64,000 nucleotides of DNA from positions 1,302,001-1,366,000 of the forward strand of contig NZ_JAUTAG010000001.1 in NCBI RefSeq assembly GCF_030818255.1, read 5' to 3'. Position numbers and translations under genes: made by a program. Each line of letters opens with the position of its first letter. Position 1 is the first letter of the stretch. Shown here in pieces: positions 17,627 through 26,176 of the stretch. The stretch is from Microbacterium sp. SORGH_AS_0969. GTDB lineage: Bacteria > Actinomycetota > Actinomycetes > Actinomycetales > Microbacteriaceae. Below the pieces are notes generated by a model. That model did no database searches and was not told where the DNA came from. It saw nothing but the letters and a program-made list of their open reading frames with translations.

Positions 17627-18933
17627 GGCATCACCGCCCCACGTCGAATGGGACGGCTTCGGCTTCCAGACGCGCCAGGTGCACGCCGGCGAGGTCGAAG
17701 ACCTCACGCACGGCTCCCGCATCACCCCGGTTCACTTGTCGGCGGCGTATCGCTTCGCATCCTTCCAGGAGGCGACGGATCGGTTCGCCGGTGCCGATCT
17801 CGGACACCTCTATTCCCGCAACCTCAACCCCACGAACCAGGTGGCCGAGCGGCGCCTGGCCTCTCTCGAGGGTGGCAGCGGAGCGATCGTCGTCGGCTCG
17901 GGGCAGGCGGCGATCACGACCGCCCTGCTGGCGCTGGCGGGCACCGGCGAACACATCGTCTCGACCGCGAGCATCTACAGTGGCACGCGCGTGCTCTTCG
18001 ATCGCACGTTCGCGCGCATGGGCGTCACCGTCGAGTACGTCTGGAACCCCGACGACGAGGCGGAGTGGGACAGCCTCATCCGCCCCGAGACGAAGGCGAT
18101 CTTCACCGAGACGCTGCCCAACCCCAAGAACGACGTCGTCGACATCGCCGCCGTCGCCCGCATCGCGAAGCGCCACGGCATCCCTCTGATCGTCGACAAC
18201 ACCATCGCGACACCGTTCCTCATCCGCCCGATCGAGCACGGCGCCGACATCGTGGTGCACTCGGCCACGAAGTTCCTCTCGGGACACGGGGCCAACCTCG
18301 CCGGGGCGGTGGTCGACGGCGGAACGTTCGACTGGGTGGCATCCGATCGCTCGTATCCCGCCATCACCGCGACGCCGATCGCCGAGCACACGTCGTATGT
18401 CGAGGCTTTCGGCCCGCGCGCCTTCGAGTTCTCGCTGCGGTTCGGGATCGCGAACGACACGGGGCCCGCGCTGTCTCCGCTCAACGGCTTCCTCTTGCAG
18501 CAGGGCATTGGAGACGCTCTCAGTGCGCATGCGGCAGCACCTCGCCTCCGCCCGCACGATCGCCGAGTGGCTCGAGCACCAGCCCGCCGTCGAGAGCGTC
18601 GACTACGCGGGACTCCCGTCGCACCCGCAGCACGCTCTCGCCGTGCGCGACTACGGCGGGCTGTCGGGCTCGGTGTTCTCCTTCACAGTGCGCGGGGGAC
18701 GACCGGCGGCCGAACGGTTCTTCGACGCGCTCCGGCTGTTCAGCCGCATGACGAACATCGGTGACACCCGCTCGATGGCGCTGCATCCGGCGACCACGAC
18801 GCACCTCGGCTTCACGCAAGAGACGCGCGATCGCCTCGGCATCGGCGACGGGCTCATCCGCCTGTCGATCGGACTCGAGGATGCCGAAGACCTGATCGCC
18901 GACCTCGATCAGGCGCTGCCCGCGGCGGGATAG
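17619..18933 (+). pseudogene. PLP-dependent trans-sulfuration enzyme (MetB/MetY-like), frameshifted
   Basis: GTG 17619 overlaps the stop of the ATP-grasp gene by 8 bases, so the two form a coupled unit. The protein is a Cys/Met metabolism PLP enzyme: YSRNLNPTNQVAERRLASLE, GSGQAAITTALLALA, VDNTIATPFLIRPIEHGADI and the PLP lysine in VVHSATKFLSGHG. After LNGFLLQQGI at about 18508 the frame breaks: ATTGGAGACG has one G too many, and the remaining 140 residues (ETLSVRMRQHLASARTIAEW to DQALPAAG) continue in another frame to 18933. Family members make cystathionine or homocysteine from acylhomoserine. The repaired length, about 437 residues, is normal for O-acetylhomoserine sulfhydrylase-type enzymes. 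Confidence 0.85.
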
Positions 18934-18968
18934 CCGGGACCCTGAGGTTATCCAAGCGTCCGGGGGCG

Positions 18969-19236
18969 GTGGCTTCGACAGGCTCAGCCACCTCGTGGGG
19001 CTCAGCCACCTCGCGGGGCTCGGCCCCCGCGCGGACGTTCGGGAGGACCCTGAGCTTGTCGAAGGGTCCGGGCGTGCGTGCGTGCGGTGGCTTCGACAGG
19101 CTCAGCCACCTCGCGGGGCTCGGCCACTTCGTGGGGCTCGGCCACTTCGTGGGGCTCGGCCACCTCGCGGGGCTCGGCCACCTCGCGCGGACGTTCGGGA
19201 GGACCCTGAGCTTGTCGAAGGGTCCGGGCGTGCGTG
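18969..19236. repeat. Duplicated unit with 18-bp tandem repeats and a 25-base palindrome
   Basis: The 309-base gap 18934-19242 between convergent genes holds no gene. Two copies of one unit lie at about 18969-19080 and 19086-19236. Each starts GGTGGCTTCGACAGGCTCAG, runs into an 18-bp tandem array (GGGGCTCGGCCACCTCGC), continues GCGGACGTTCGGGAGGACC, and ends in the palindrome CCCTGAGCTTGTCGAAGGG (19048-19066, 19204-19222). The first copy has about two 18-bp units, the second four. The palindrome is a widespread intergenic element in high-GC bacteria. Confidence 0.85.
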
Positions 19237-19242
19237 GGGGCG

Positions 19243-20304
19243 TCAGGCGTCGCGCTGCGCCTCCAGGCGGCGCACGCGCGGAATCACCTCGGCCGCGAAG
19301 CGCTGCATCTCGGGCAGGTGCGGCGAGAACTGCAGCAGCAGCGTCGAGACCCCGACGTTCGCGAACTCCACGATGCGTTCGGCGACCTGGTCGGGCGTTC
19401 CGACAAGGTTCGGACGCAGGCCGCGGTTCGACACCGAGTACTCCTTGAGGTCGACCTGGGTGTCGAGCTTCGACTTGCTCACGAAGTCCTGGTACGAGCC
19501 GTACGCCGCTCCCCCGCGGACGTCGGTGATCCGCTCGATCTCCGCCTGCGCTTCTTCCTCGGTGTCGCGCACGATCGCGTACGCGGCCATCCCGAACGCC
19601 TCGAAGGGGGTCGCACCGGCCTCGGACCGGCGCCGGCGCATGTCCGCGACCTTCGCCGACAGCTCTTCGAGCGTCCCGCCGTGGGTGAGGTACGCGTCGG
19701 CGAAGCGGGTGATCGCGGTGCGACCGGCCTCGCTCTCACCACCGGCGTACAGGCGCGGCTGCACCCGGGGCTTCGGCTCGGTGTACGTGCCCTCGGTGCG
19801 GTAGTACTCGCCCTCGTAGGCGAACGGCGTCTCGTTCCAGAGTCCGCGCAGCACCTCGACCCACTCGATCGTCCGGGCGTACCGGTCGTCGTGGGCGCTG
19901 AACAGTCCCTCGTACTGCTTGGCCTCCTCGGCCCACCAGGCGGAGACGACGTTGAGGGTGAACCGTCCGCCGCTGATCTCGTCGATCGTGGCGGCCTGCT
20001 TGGCGGTGTGGAACGGATTGTGGAAGCCGGGGCGTACGGCGGTCATCAGCTCGAGCCTCGACGTCACCGCGGCAAGCCCGGCGGTGACGGCCCAGGCATC
20101 GAGCGAGGGAGCTTCGACGCCCTTGATGTCGTTGAGGTTGAGCTCGGGGATGAGCGTCAGGTCGAAGCCGTCCTCTTCCGCGGCGCGAGCGATTTCCGCG
20201 ATGTGGGCGAACGAGACGGGGGTCTGCTCGTCGTCGACGTTGCGCAGCCATCCGCCGAAGATGGGGGTCCAGTAGCCGAAGCGCACGCGCTGGGGGGAGG
20301 TCAT
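19243..20304 (-). CDS. LLM-class flavin-dependent monooxygenase (SsuD/SfnG-like)
   Basis: The product is about 353 residues and belongs to the bacterial luciferase-like (beta/alpha)8 family, which uses reduced FMN and oxygen. Recognisable parts are RFGYWTPIFGGWLR at the N-terminus, TAVRPGFHNPFHTAKQAATI, SGGRFTLNVVSAWW, and RLYAGGESEAGRTAITRFAD. The pattern is that of alkanesulfonate or dimethylsulfone monooxygenases. ATG 20304 is favoured over ATG 20313 because AGGA lies 8 bases upstream of it. The gene is divergent from another monooxygenase at 20430, so the pair likely scavenges organosulfur compounds. The 3' end lies against the tandem repeat region. Confidence 0.88.
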   Translation of the reverse strand: MTSPQRVRFGYWTPIFGGWLRNVDDEQTPVSFAHIAEIARAAEEDGFDLTLIPELNLNDIKGVEAPSLDAWAVTAGLAAVTSRLELMTAVRPGFHNPFHTAKQAATIDEISGGRFTLNVVSAWWAEEAKQYEGLFSAHDDRYARTIEWVEVLRGLWNETPFAYEGEYYRTEGTYTEPKPRVQPRLYAGGESEAGRTAITRFADAYLTHGGTLEELSAKVADMRRRRSEAGATPFEAFGMAAYAIVRDTEEEAQAEIERITDVRGGAAYGSYQDFVSKSKLDTQVDLKEYSVSNRGLRPNLVGTPDQVAERIVEFANVGVSTLLLQFSPHLPEMQRFAAEVIPRVRRLEAQRDA

Positions 20305-20429
20305 GGCATCCATCCTGACCCGGCTCGATGTCGTGTGTCGTCATGCGAAGACACGGGCCGTCACACACCGTTGACCGCCGTCGAGGTCGGTGCGACGGTA
20401 GCCGGGTTCCGATCCTCGAGGAGAACCCC

Positions 20430-21563
20430 ATGACCGACATCGCCCCCACGCACGAGCCCCTCAAGTTCGCCTACTGGGTTCCCAACGTCAGCGGCGGCCT
20501 GGTGATCAGCTCGATCGAGCAGCGCACAGACTGGGGCTACGACTACAACGTGAAGCTCGCGCAGACGGCGGAGCGCGTCGGCTTCGAGTACGCGCTGAGC
20601 CAGGTTCGATACGCCTCGAGCTACGGTGCCGCACAGCAGCACGAGTCCACCTCGATCAGCCTGGCGCTGCTGCTGAACACCGAGAAACTCAAGGTCATCT
20701 CGGCCATCCACCCCGGGATCTGGCATCCGGCCGTCCTGGCGAAGTTCATCAACACCGCTGATCAGTTCTCGCACGGGCGTGCCGCCGTGAACGTCGTGAG
20801 CGGCTGGTTCAAGGACGAATACACCGACCTGGGTCTCGAGTGGCTCGAGCACGACGAGCGCTATGAGCGCGCCGCCGAGTTCATCCAGGTGCTGCGCGGA
20901 CTCTGGACGCAGGAGAAGTTCTCGTTCCACGGCAAGTACTACGACATCACCGACTTCACGCTGCGTCCGTTCCCGTACGAGGTGCCGGGGCGTGCGCACC
21001 CCGACATCTTCCAGGGCGGCAACTCGACGGCGGCGCGCTTCAACGGCGGCGCATTCTCGGACTGGTACTTCTCCAACGGCAAGGACTTCGACGGCTTCAC
21101 CGAGCAGTACGACGACGTCACGCGGATCGCGGCCGAACACGGGCGTCGCACGCGCTTCGGTCTCAACGGTTTCGTCATCCAGCGAGACAGCCGGGCGGAG
21201 GCGGAGCGGCAGCTTCGCGAGATCATCGCTCACGCGGACGACGGCGCGGTCGAGGGCTTCCGCAAGAGCGTGCAAGAGGCCGGAGCATCGACGAAGGACG
21301 GCAAGGGCATGTGGGCCGACTCCTCCCTCGACGACCTCGTGCAGTACAACGACGGCTTCCGCACGCAGCTGTTCGGTGACGCGCAGCAGATCGCCGAACG
21401 GATCATCGAGTACAAGAAGCGCGGCGTCGACCTGTTCCTGCTCGGCTTCCTCCACTTCCAGGAGGAGCTCGAGCGTTTCGGTGAGACGGTCATCCCGATC
21501 GTGCGCGAGCTCGAGGCGGATCTCGCGCGCACCGGCGACCCGATCGAGGTCGCCGCGCGCTGA
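20430..21563 (+). CDS. sfnG: Dimethylsulfone monooxygenase-like flavoenzyme
   Basis: The 377-residue product closely resembles SfnG: FAYWVPNVSGGLVISSIEQR, VGFEYALSQVRYASSYG, SAIHPGIWHPAVLAKFINTA, GRAAVNVVSGWFKDEYTDLG and FQGGNSTAARFNGG. SfnG converts dimethylsulfone to methanesulfinate with FMNH2, feeding sulfur assimilation. ATG 20430 has GAGGAG eight bases upstream. The divergent neighbour at 20304 is a second luciferase-like monooxygenase, which would fit the next step. No reductase gene is adjacent, so reduced flavin must come from elsewhere. Confidence 0.88.
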   Translation: MTDIAPTHEPLKFAYWVPNVSGGLVISSIEQRTDWGYDYNVKLAQTAERVGFEYALSQVRYASSYGAAQQHESTSISLALLLNTEKLKVISAIHPGIWHPAVLAKFINTADQFSHGRAAVNVVSGWFKDEYTDLGLEWLEHDERYERAAEFIQVLRGLWTQEKFSFHGKYYDITDFTLRPFPYEVPGRAHPDIFQGGNSTAARFNGGAFSDWYFSNGKDFDGFTEQYDDVTRIAAEHGRRTRFGLNGFVIQRDSRAEAERQLREIIAHADDGAVEGFRKSVQEAGASTKDGKGMWADSSLDDLVQYNDGFRTQLFGDAQQIAERIIEYKKRGVDLFLLGFLHFQEELERFGETVIPIVRELEADLARTGDPIEVAAR

Positions 21564-21592
21564 GGGGCGGACGGATGCCGTGACCCGGCCCG

Positions 21593-21598
21593 TAGGCT
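21593..21598 (+). promoter_or_regulatory. -10 box of leaderless phosphotransferase gene
   Basis: TAGGCT ends 6 bases before ATG 21605. Confidence 0.55.
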
Positions 21599-21604
21599 CG
21601 GCGC

Positions 21605-22450
21605 ATGGTCGAGACGCGGTACGTCACCCCCGACCGCTCCCGCACCGAGGCTCTCGTCGCCGCCGCTCTCCGGGCTGCCGGGCAGCCCGTGGCTCCCGCT
21701 GAGTGGCAGTGGGTCGAGCACGGATCAGCCAATCTCGTCGTCCTCGCCGGTGCCGTCGCCGTCCGGGTCGGTCGTACCGTCACGGCCGCCGCGGAGTCGC
21801 TCCGCGCGCAAGCCCTCGTCGACACACTCCCCCACCTGCCGTTCGCGGTCCCGCGCGGGCTCGCCGGCCCGATGTGGGACGAGGAGATCGTCGCCGTCAC
21901 GCAGCGTCGGCTGGACGGCATCCCCCATCCGAGCGGACACGGGGACGCCGATGAGCTGCGGGTCCTGCTCGACGCCGTGGCCGAGGTGCCCATCGACACG
22001 TGCGAACGGCACCTCGCGACGCCGCACGCGTTCATGGGCGGCGCGCACTGGCATCCGGTGATCGTCGAACAGGCGATCCCGTTGCTCGCTCCCGGGGTCC
22101 GGGATGCCGCGCTCCGGGCGGCCGACGCGCTTGCCGAGCTCGATCCGGTGCCTCCCGCTCTCGTCCACGGCGATCTCGCCGGCTCGAACGTGCTCTGGGG
22201 TGGGGGCGCGGTGACGGGCGTCATCGACTGGGACCTCGCCAGTGCGGGGGATCCGGCGGTCGATGTCGCGGCCCTCGCCGTCTGGCACGGGTGGGACGTC
22301 ATCGAGCGCGTGTGTCCTCCCGAGGTCGTGCGGCGGGCGCGGGTCGTCGCGGCGACGCATCCGCTGCAGGTGATCGGCTTCTCGATCGTGAACGAGCGCC
22401 CGGAGGACGAACTCCTCCGCGCTGCGGCGTGGGCGAGTGCCCGCATGTGA
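21605..22450 (+). CDS. Aminoglycoside/choline-type phosphotransferase family protein
   Basis: The 281-residue protein has the APH kinase fold: an N-terminal lobe (SANLVVLAGAVAVRVGRTV), the catalytic loop VHGDLAGSNVLW with the Brenner-type aspartate near residue 189, and the metal-binding IDWDLASAGDPAVDVAALA. Such proteins phosphorylate small hydroxyl compounds; only some confer antibiotic resistance. The gene is single, leaderless by its TAGGCT box, and has no resistance-island context, so a housekeeping role is at least as likely as resistance. Confidence 0.88.
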   Translation: MVETRYVTPDRSRTEALVAAALRAAGQPVAPAEWQWVEHGSANLVVLAGAVAVRVGRTVTAAAESLRAQALVDTLPHLPFAVPRGLAGPMWDEEIVAVTQRRLDGIPHPSGHGDADELRVLLDAVAEVPIDTCERHLATPHAFMGGAHWHPVIVEQAIPLLAPGVRDAALRAADALAELDPVPPALVHGDLAGSNVLWGGGAVTGVIDWDLASAGDPAVDVAALAVWHGWDVIERVCPPEVVRRARVVAATHPLQVIGFSIVNERPEDELLRAAAWASARM

Positions 22451-22606
22451 CACGTACATGTTCATCTGCCGCGAGCGGCCGTGATGCGTCAGATCGCGGA
22501 TACCGTATCGGTGCCGCACTGCGGACGGCAGGTCGACGCGCGCCACCCGCGCGCGGACATTCCCGGAACGGCATACATACATAGCGGCGGAAACGGAGGC
22601 GACGCG

Positions 22607-23647
22607 ATGAGCGGCGCACGACTCGGAATCTTCACCCGACTTCTGGATGCCGGAACCGACGGCGATCGGTACCACCGAGCGCTCGCGCAGGTCCGCGCTG
22701 CCGAGCAGCACGGCTTCGCCTCGCTCTGGGTGGCGCAGCACCACTTCGACCGCGACGAGGGCGGTCTGCCCTCGCCCTTCCCGTTCCTCGCGGCGGCCGC
22801 GGTGCAGACCGAGCGCATCGCACTGGGCACCGGGATCGTGACACTTCCCATCGACGACCCGGTCCGCGTGGCCGAGGACGCCGCGGTCGTGAATGCGCTG
22901 AGCGGTGGACGCGTGCAACTCGGCATCGGCACCGGGGGAACGCCGTCGTCGTTCGCCGCGTTCCGACGTTCGTCCGACGACCGCCGCGCGATCCAGGCCG
23001 AGCACGTCGAGGTGCTGCGCGACGCGTTCGGCGGGCGCGGCATCCGGGGCACGTCCTCGGTGCTCAATCCCCCGGCTTCTGACCTCGCCGTCCGACTGTG
23101 GCAGGCGACGTTATCCGTCGAGGGCGGCCGGCGCGCGGGGCTCGACGGTGACGGGCTGCTGCTCTCGCGCACCCAGCCGAAGGATCCCGGTCAGACGCTG
23201 CACGACGTGCAGCTCCCGATCGTCGAGGCCTACCTCGAGGCGCTGCCGTCGGGTGTCGCGCCGCGCATCCTGGCGTCGCGCACGGCCGTCGTGGTGGATG
23301 CCGCCGATCTCGACGCCGCGTGGGAGGCGGCCGACCCGGGTCTCCGGCGTCTCGCGCGGACCTTCCTCAAGCGGGACGGCGCGGGCGACCTGCGCGACGT
23401 CGCGCGGATCACCGACACGCATCTCGGCACGGTCGACGAGGTCGTGGCCTCTCTCGGGGCCGACCTCACCCTCGGGCGGGCGACCGACGTCGCGTTTCAG
23501 GTGCACTCCGTCGATCCCGCGCACGAGATCACGCTGCGCTCGATCGAGCTCCTCGCGACCGAGGTCGCGCCGCGCCTCGGTCTCCGCATCGGGGCCGAAG
23601 CGGCCGCGGAACTGCGGAACCTCACCGCCCAGACCACGCCCGCGTGA
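22607..23647 (+). CDS. LLM-class FMN-dependent monooxygenase (CE1758 family-like)
   Basis: The product is 346 residues: RLGIFTRLLDAGTDGDRYHR, EQHGFASLWVAQHHFDRDEG, IALGTGIVTLPIDDPVRVAE and LSGGRVQLGIGTGGTP are luciferase-family landmarks around the flavin site. It differs in subfamily from the two sulfur-type enzymes upstream. ATG 22607 is preceded by GGAGG, and the 156 bases before it contain a CATACATACAT stretch but no clear operator. Substrate is unknown. A palindromic repeat separates it from the convergent LysR gene. Confidence 0.87.
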   Translation: MSGARLGIFTRLLDAGTDGDRYHRALAQVRAAEQHGFASLWVAQHHFDRDEGGLPSPFPFLAAAAVQTERIALGTGIVTLPIDDPVRVAEDAAVVNALSGGRVQLGIGTGGTPSSFAAFRRSSDDRRAIQAEHVEVLRDAFGGRGIRGTSSVLNPPASDLAVRLWQATLSVEGGRRAGLDGDGLLLSRTQPKDPGQTLHDVQLPIVEAYLEALPSGVAPRILASRTAVVVDAADLDAAWEAADPGLRRLARTFLKRDGAGDLRDVARITDTHLGTVDEVVASLGADLTLGRATDVAFQVHSVDPAHEITLRSIELLATEVAPRLGLRIGAEAAAELRNLTAQTTPA

Positions 23648-23687
23648 TCCCCCTTCGCTCCCGGCACTCCTCCGGTGCCTCCCCGCT

Positions 23688-23749
23688 GTTGCGTGTCCAA
23701 GACACGCCGTAACCGGCGCGCGCATAACGGCGTGTTTTGGACACTCAAC
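23688..23749. repeat. Palindromic repeat family 1, copy 2
   Basis: Arms 23688-23710 and 23727-23749 are 23 bases long with two imperfect positions; the core is GTGTCCAAGACACGCCGT. It lies between convergent genes. Confidence 0.85.
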
Positions 23750-23792
23750 GGGCGCGGGCGGGCGGGGACAGGGGCGCGGGTGCGCGCCCGGG

Positions 23793-24698
23793 TCAGCGCG
23801 GAACCCCCGCGAGCATCGCCGTGGCCCGTGCCGTCTCCTCGCGGAGCGCGTCGGCCAGGGCCACCACCGCGGGGATCCGCAACGAGTCGGCGCGCACGAT
23901 CATCCAGTACGGCAGGCTCTCGCTCACCTCGTCGGCGAGCAGGCGCTCGAGGTCGTCGTGCCGGTCGGCGGTGAAGCACGGCAGCATGCCGATCCCAGCA
24001 CCCGCGCGCGTCGCCTCGACCTGCACCAGCACGTTGGTCGAGCTCACGCCGTCGCGCATGTGCGGGACGACCCGGCGGGGCAGATCGAGCGCTTCGACCT
24101 GCAGCATCGAGTCGACGAAGTACACGAGCCGGTGCTGCTCGAGGTCCTCCACGCGAGCGGGTCGTCCGGCCCGCGCGAGGTAGGCAGACGACCCATAGAG
24201 CCCGAGCGTGTACCGCCCCAGCTCGACCGCGTGCCCGCGTGACGACTGCGGCTCCCCCACAACCACCTCGAGGTCGAGACCCGGGTGGAGGGCAGCCCGT
24301 CGTTGGGCCGTGACGATCTCGACGGAGAGATCCGGATGCCGCTGACGCAGCGCCGCAACCGCGGGAGCCGCGATGTAGGCGCTGAAGCCATCGGTCGCCG
24401 ACATGCGCACGACGCCCGACACGGGGTCGGGTTCGACTCCCCCGCCGGCGAGGTGAGACATCGCCGCCTCGATGCGGCCCGCGGTCTCGACGGCGTGCTG
24501 ACCGAGGGCCGTCAGCTCCCACCCGCGGCCGGACGCCGACACCACCCGGCCGCCGAGGGCGTCCTCGAGGGCGGAGATCCGCCGGGCGACGGTCGTGTGG
24601 TCGACGCCGCGAAGCTGTGCCGCGGCCGTGTAACGGCCGGTGCGGGCGACCGCGAGCAGCATCAAGAGGTCGTCGGCGCGCACGGAATCGGCATCCAT
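23793..24698 (-). CDS. LysR family transcriptional regulator
   Basis: The 301-residue regulator begins MDADSVRADDLLMLLAVART and has the LysR helix-turn-helix (GRYTAAAQLRGVDHTTVARR, ISALEDALGGRVV). The effector domain follows (VRMSATDGFSAYIAAPAVAA, RAGAGIGMLPCF). I chose ATG 24698, which lies directly after the palindrome TGTGCA-N4-TGCACA at 24700-24715; an upstream start at 24737 would run through that palindrome. It is divergent from the MHS transporter and 3-hydroxybutyrate-type dehydrogenase genes, which it probably activates in response to the substrate. Confidence 0.9.
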   Translation of the reverse strand: MDADSVRADDLLMLLAVARTGRYTAAAQLRGVDHTTVARRISALEDALGGRVVSASGRGWELTALGQHAVETAGRIEAAMSHLAGGGVEPDPVSGVVRMSATDGFSAYIAAPAVAALRQRHPDLSVEIVTAQRRAALHPGLDLEVVVGEPQSSRGHAVELGRYTLGLYGSSAYLARAGRPARVEDLEQHRLVYFVDSMLQVEALDLPRRVVPHMRDGVSSTNVLVQVEATRAGAGIGMLPCFTADRHDDLERLLADEVSESLPYWMIVRADSLRIPAVVALADALREETARATAMLAGVPR

Positions 24699-24699
24699 G

Positions 24700-24715
24700 T
24701 GTGCAATTCTGCACA
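24700..24715. promoter_or_regulatory. LysR autoregulatory operator candidate
   Basis: TGTGCA and TGCACA form a 6-bp inverted repeat with a 4-base spacer, touching the lysR start codon and lying 88 bases upstream of the divergent transporter gene. This is the position and symmetry expected for a LysR recognition site. Confidence 0.55.
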
Positions 24716-24802
24716 GCAGAGACGCGGTACTGGGCATTTTCGCTCATCAACCCGCGCCGCAGACTGAACCGCGGATGTCACCGTCGACACCGAAGGAGCA
24801 GC

Positions 24803-26176
24803 ATGGAATCCCCCGCCACCAGCCGCCGCAGTGCAGCCCCCACCACTCCGATCCGCCGGGTCGTCGCCGCCTCGATGGCCGGCACGGTCGTCGAGTGGTA
24901 CGAGTTCTTCCTCTACGCCACCGCCGCGAGCCTCGTCTTCGGCACGTTCTTCTTCCCGTCGTCGGGCTCTCCGCTCGACGGGATCATCGCGGCCTTCGTC
25001 ACCTACGCGGTCGGCTTCGTCGCCCGCCCGCTCGGCGGCATCGTGTTCGGGCAGATCGGTGACCGCTTCGGTCGCAAGCCGACGCTGCAGGCGACGATCG
25101 TCATCGTCGGCGCGGCGACCTTCCTGATGGGATGCCTTCCCGGCTTCGCGAGCGTCGGATACTGGGCGCCCGCGATGCTCGTGGCCCTCCGCTTCATCCA
25201 GGGCTTCGCCGTCGGCGGAGAGTGGGGCGGCGCCGTGCTCCTCGTCGCGGAGCAGAGCCCCGACAGGCAGCGCGCCTTCTGGTCGAGCTGGCCGCAGGCG
25301 GCGGTTCCCATCGGCAACCTGCTTGCGACCATGGTGCTGCTCGTCACGTCGTTCGTGCTGAGCCCCGCGGCCTTCCTCGACTGGGGCTGGCGTATCGCGT
25401 TCTGGCTCTCGGCAGTGATCGTGCTGGTCGGCTTCTACATCCGCACGCACGTCGAAGAGGCACCGATCTTCCTCGAGGCGAAGGCGCAGGTCGAGAAAGA
25501 GAAGGCGACGTCGTTCGGGGTCGTCGAGGTGCTCCGCCGCTACCCGAAGGGTGTCGCGCAGGCGATGGGTGTCCGCTTCGCGGAGAACATCGTCTACTAC
25601 ATCGTCGTGAGCTTCTCGATCGTGTACCTGAAGGTCGTGCACTCCTACGACACGAGCCAGCTCCTGCTCGCGCTGCTCATCGCGCACGTCATCCACTTCG
25701 CCGTGATCCCGCCCCTCGGTCGCCTCGCCGACCGCGTCGGACGGCGCCCTGTTTACCTCGCCGGCGCGATCCTCAGCGCGACCTGGGCGTTCTTCGCCTT
25801 CCCGATGTTCGACACGCTCAACCCCGTGCTCATCGTCGCCGCCGTGACGATCGGTCTCGTGTTCCACGCCGGGATGTACGCACCGCAGCCCGCGGTCATG
25901 GCGGAGCTCTTCCCGACGCGCATGCGCTATTCCGGCGTCTCGCTCGGCGCCCAGGTCACCGCGATCCTCGCCGGCTCCCTCGCGCCGATCCTGGCGACGC
26001 AGTGGCTGCGCGACTTCGGCTCATGGCTGCCGATCGCGATGTACATCGTCGTGGCGTGCGTCATCACCGCCCTCACCGTGCTGTCGTTGAAGGAGACCCG
26101 CGGCATCTCGCTGCACGCCATCGACGCGGCGGACGCGGCGCGGTCGGGCCGCGCAGCGACGAAGGAGACGGCATGA
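24803..26176 (+). CDS. MFS transporter, metabolite:H+ symporter (MHS) family
   Basis: The 457-residue protein has 12 hydrophobic segments and MHS landmarks: VAASMAGTVVEWYEFFLYAT in helix 1, GQIGDRFGRKPTLQATI in the first cytoplasmic loop, and the matching GRLADRVGRRPVYLAGAIL after helix 7. Relatives import citrate, ketoglutarate, shikimate or hydroxy acids with protons. ATG 24803 has AAGGAG 5 bases upstream. The stop overlaps the dehydrogenase start (ATGA, 26173-26176), so transporter and enzyme are coupled, suggesting uptake of 3-hydroxybutyrate or a related hydroxy acid. Confidence 0.92.
   Translation: MESPATSRRSAAPTTPIRRVVAASMAGTVVEWYEFFLYATAASLVFGTFFFPSSGSPLDGIIAAFVTYAVGFVARPLGGIVFGQIGDRFGRKPTLQATIVIVGAATFLMGCLPGFASVGYWAPAMLVALRFIQGFAVGGEWGGAVLLVAEQSPDRQRAFWSSWPQAAVPIGNLLATMVLLVTSFVLSPAAFLDWGWRIAFWLSAVIVLVGFYIRTHVEEAPIFLEAKAQVEKEKATSFGVVEVLRRYPKGVAQAMGVRFAENIVYYIVVSFSIVYLKVVHSYDTSQLLLALLIAHVIHFAVIPPLGRLADRVGRRPVYLAGAILSATWAFFAFPMFDTLNPVLIVAAVTIGLVFHAGMYAPQPAVMAELFPTRMRYSGVSLGAQVTAILAGSLAPILATQWLRDFGSWLPIAMYIVVACVITALTVLSLKETRGISLHAIDAADAARSGRAATKETA

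Noticed and set aside
18969..19236. Possible CRISPR array
   Set aside because: The 18-bp units are directly adjacent without unique spacers, and no cas genes are present.
21605..22450. Antibiotic-resistance aminoglycoside kinase
   Set aside because: The fold is right, but no subclass-specific motif or mobile context supports a resistance role.
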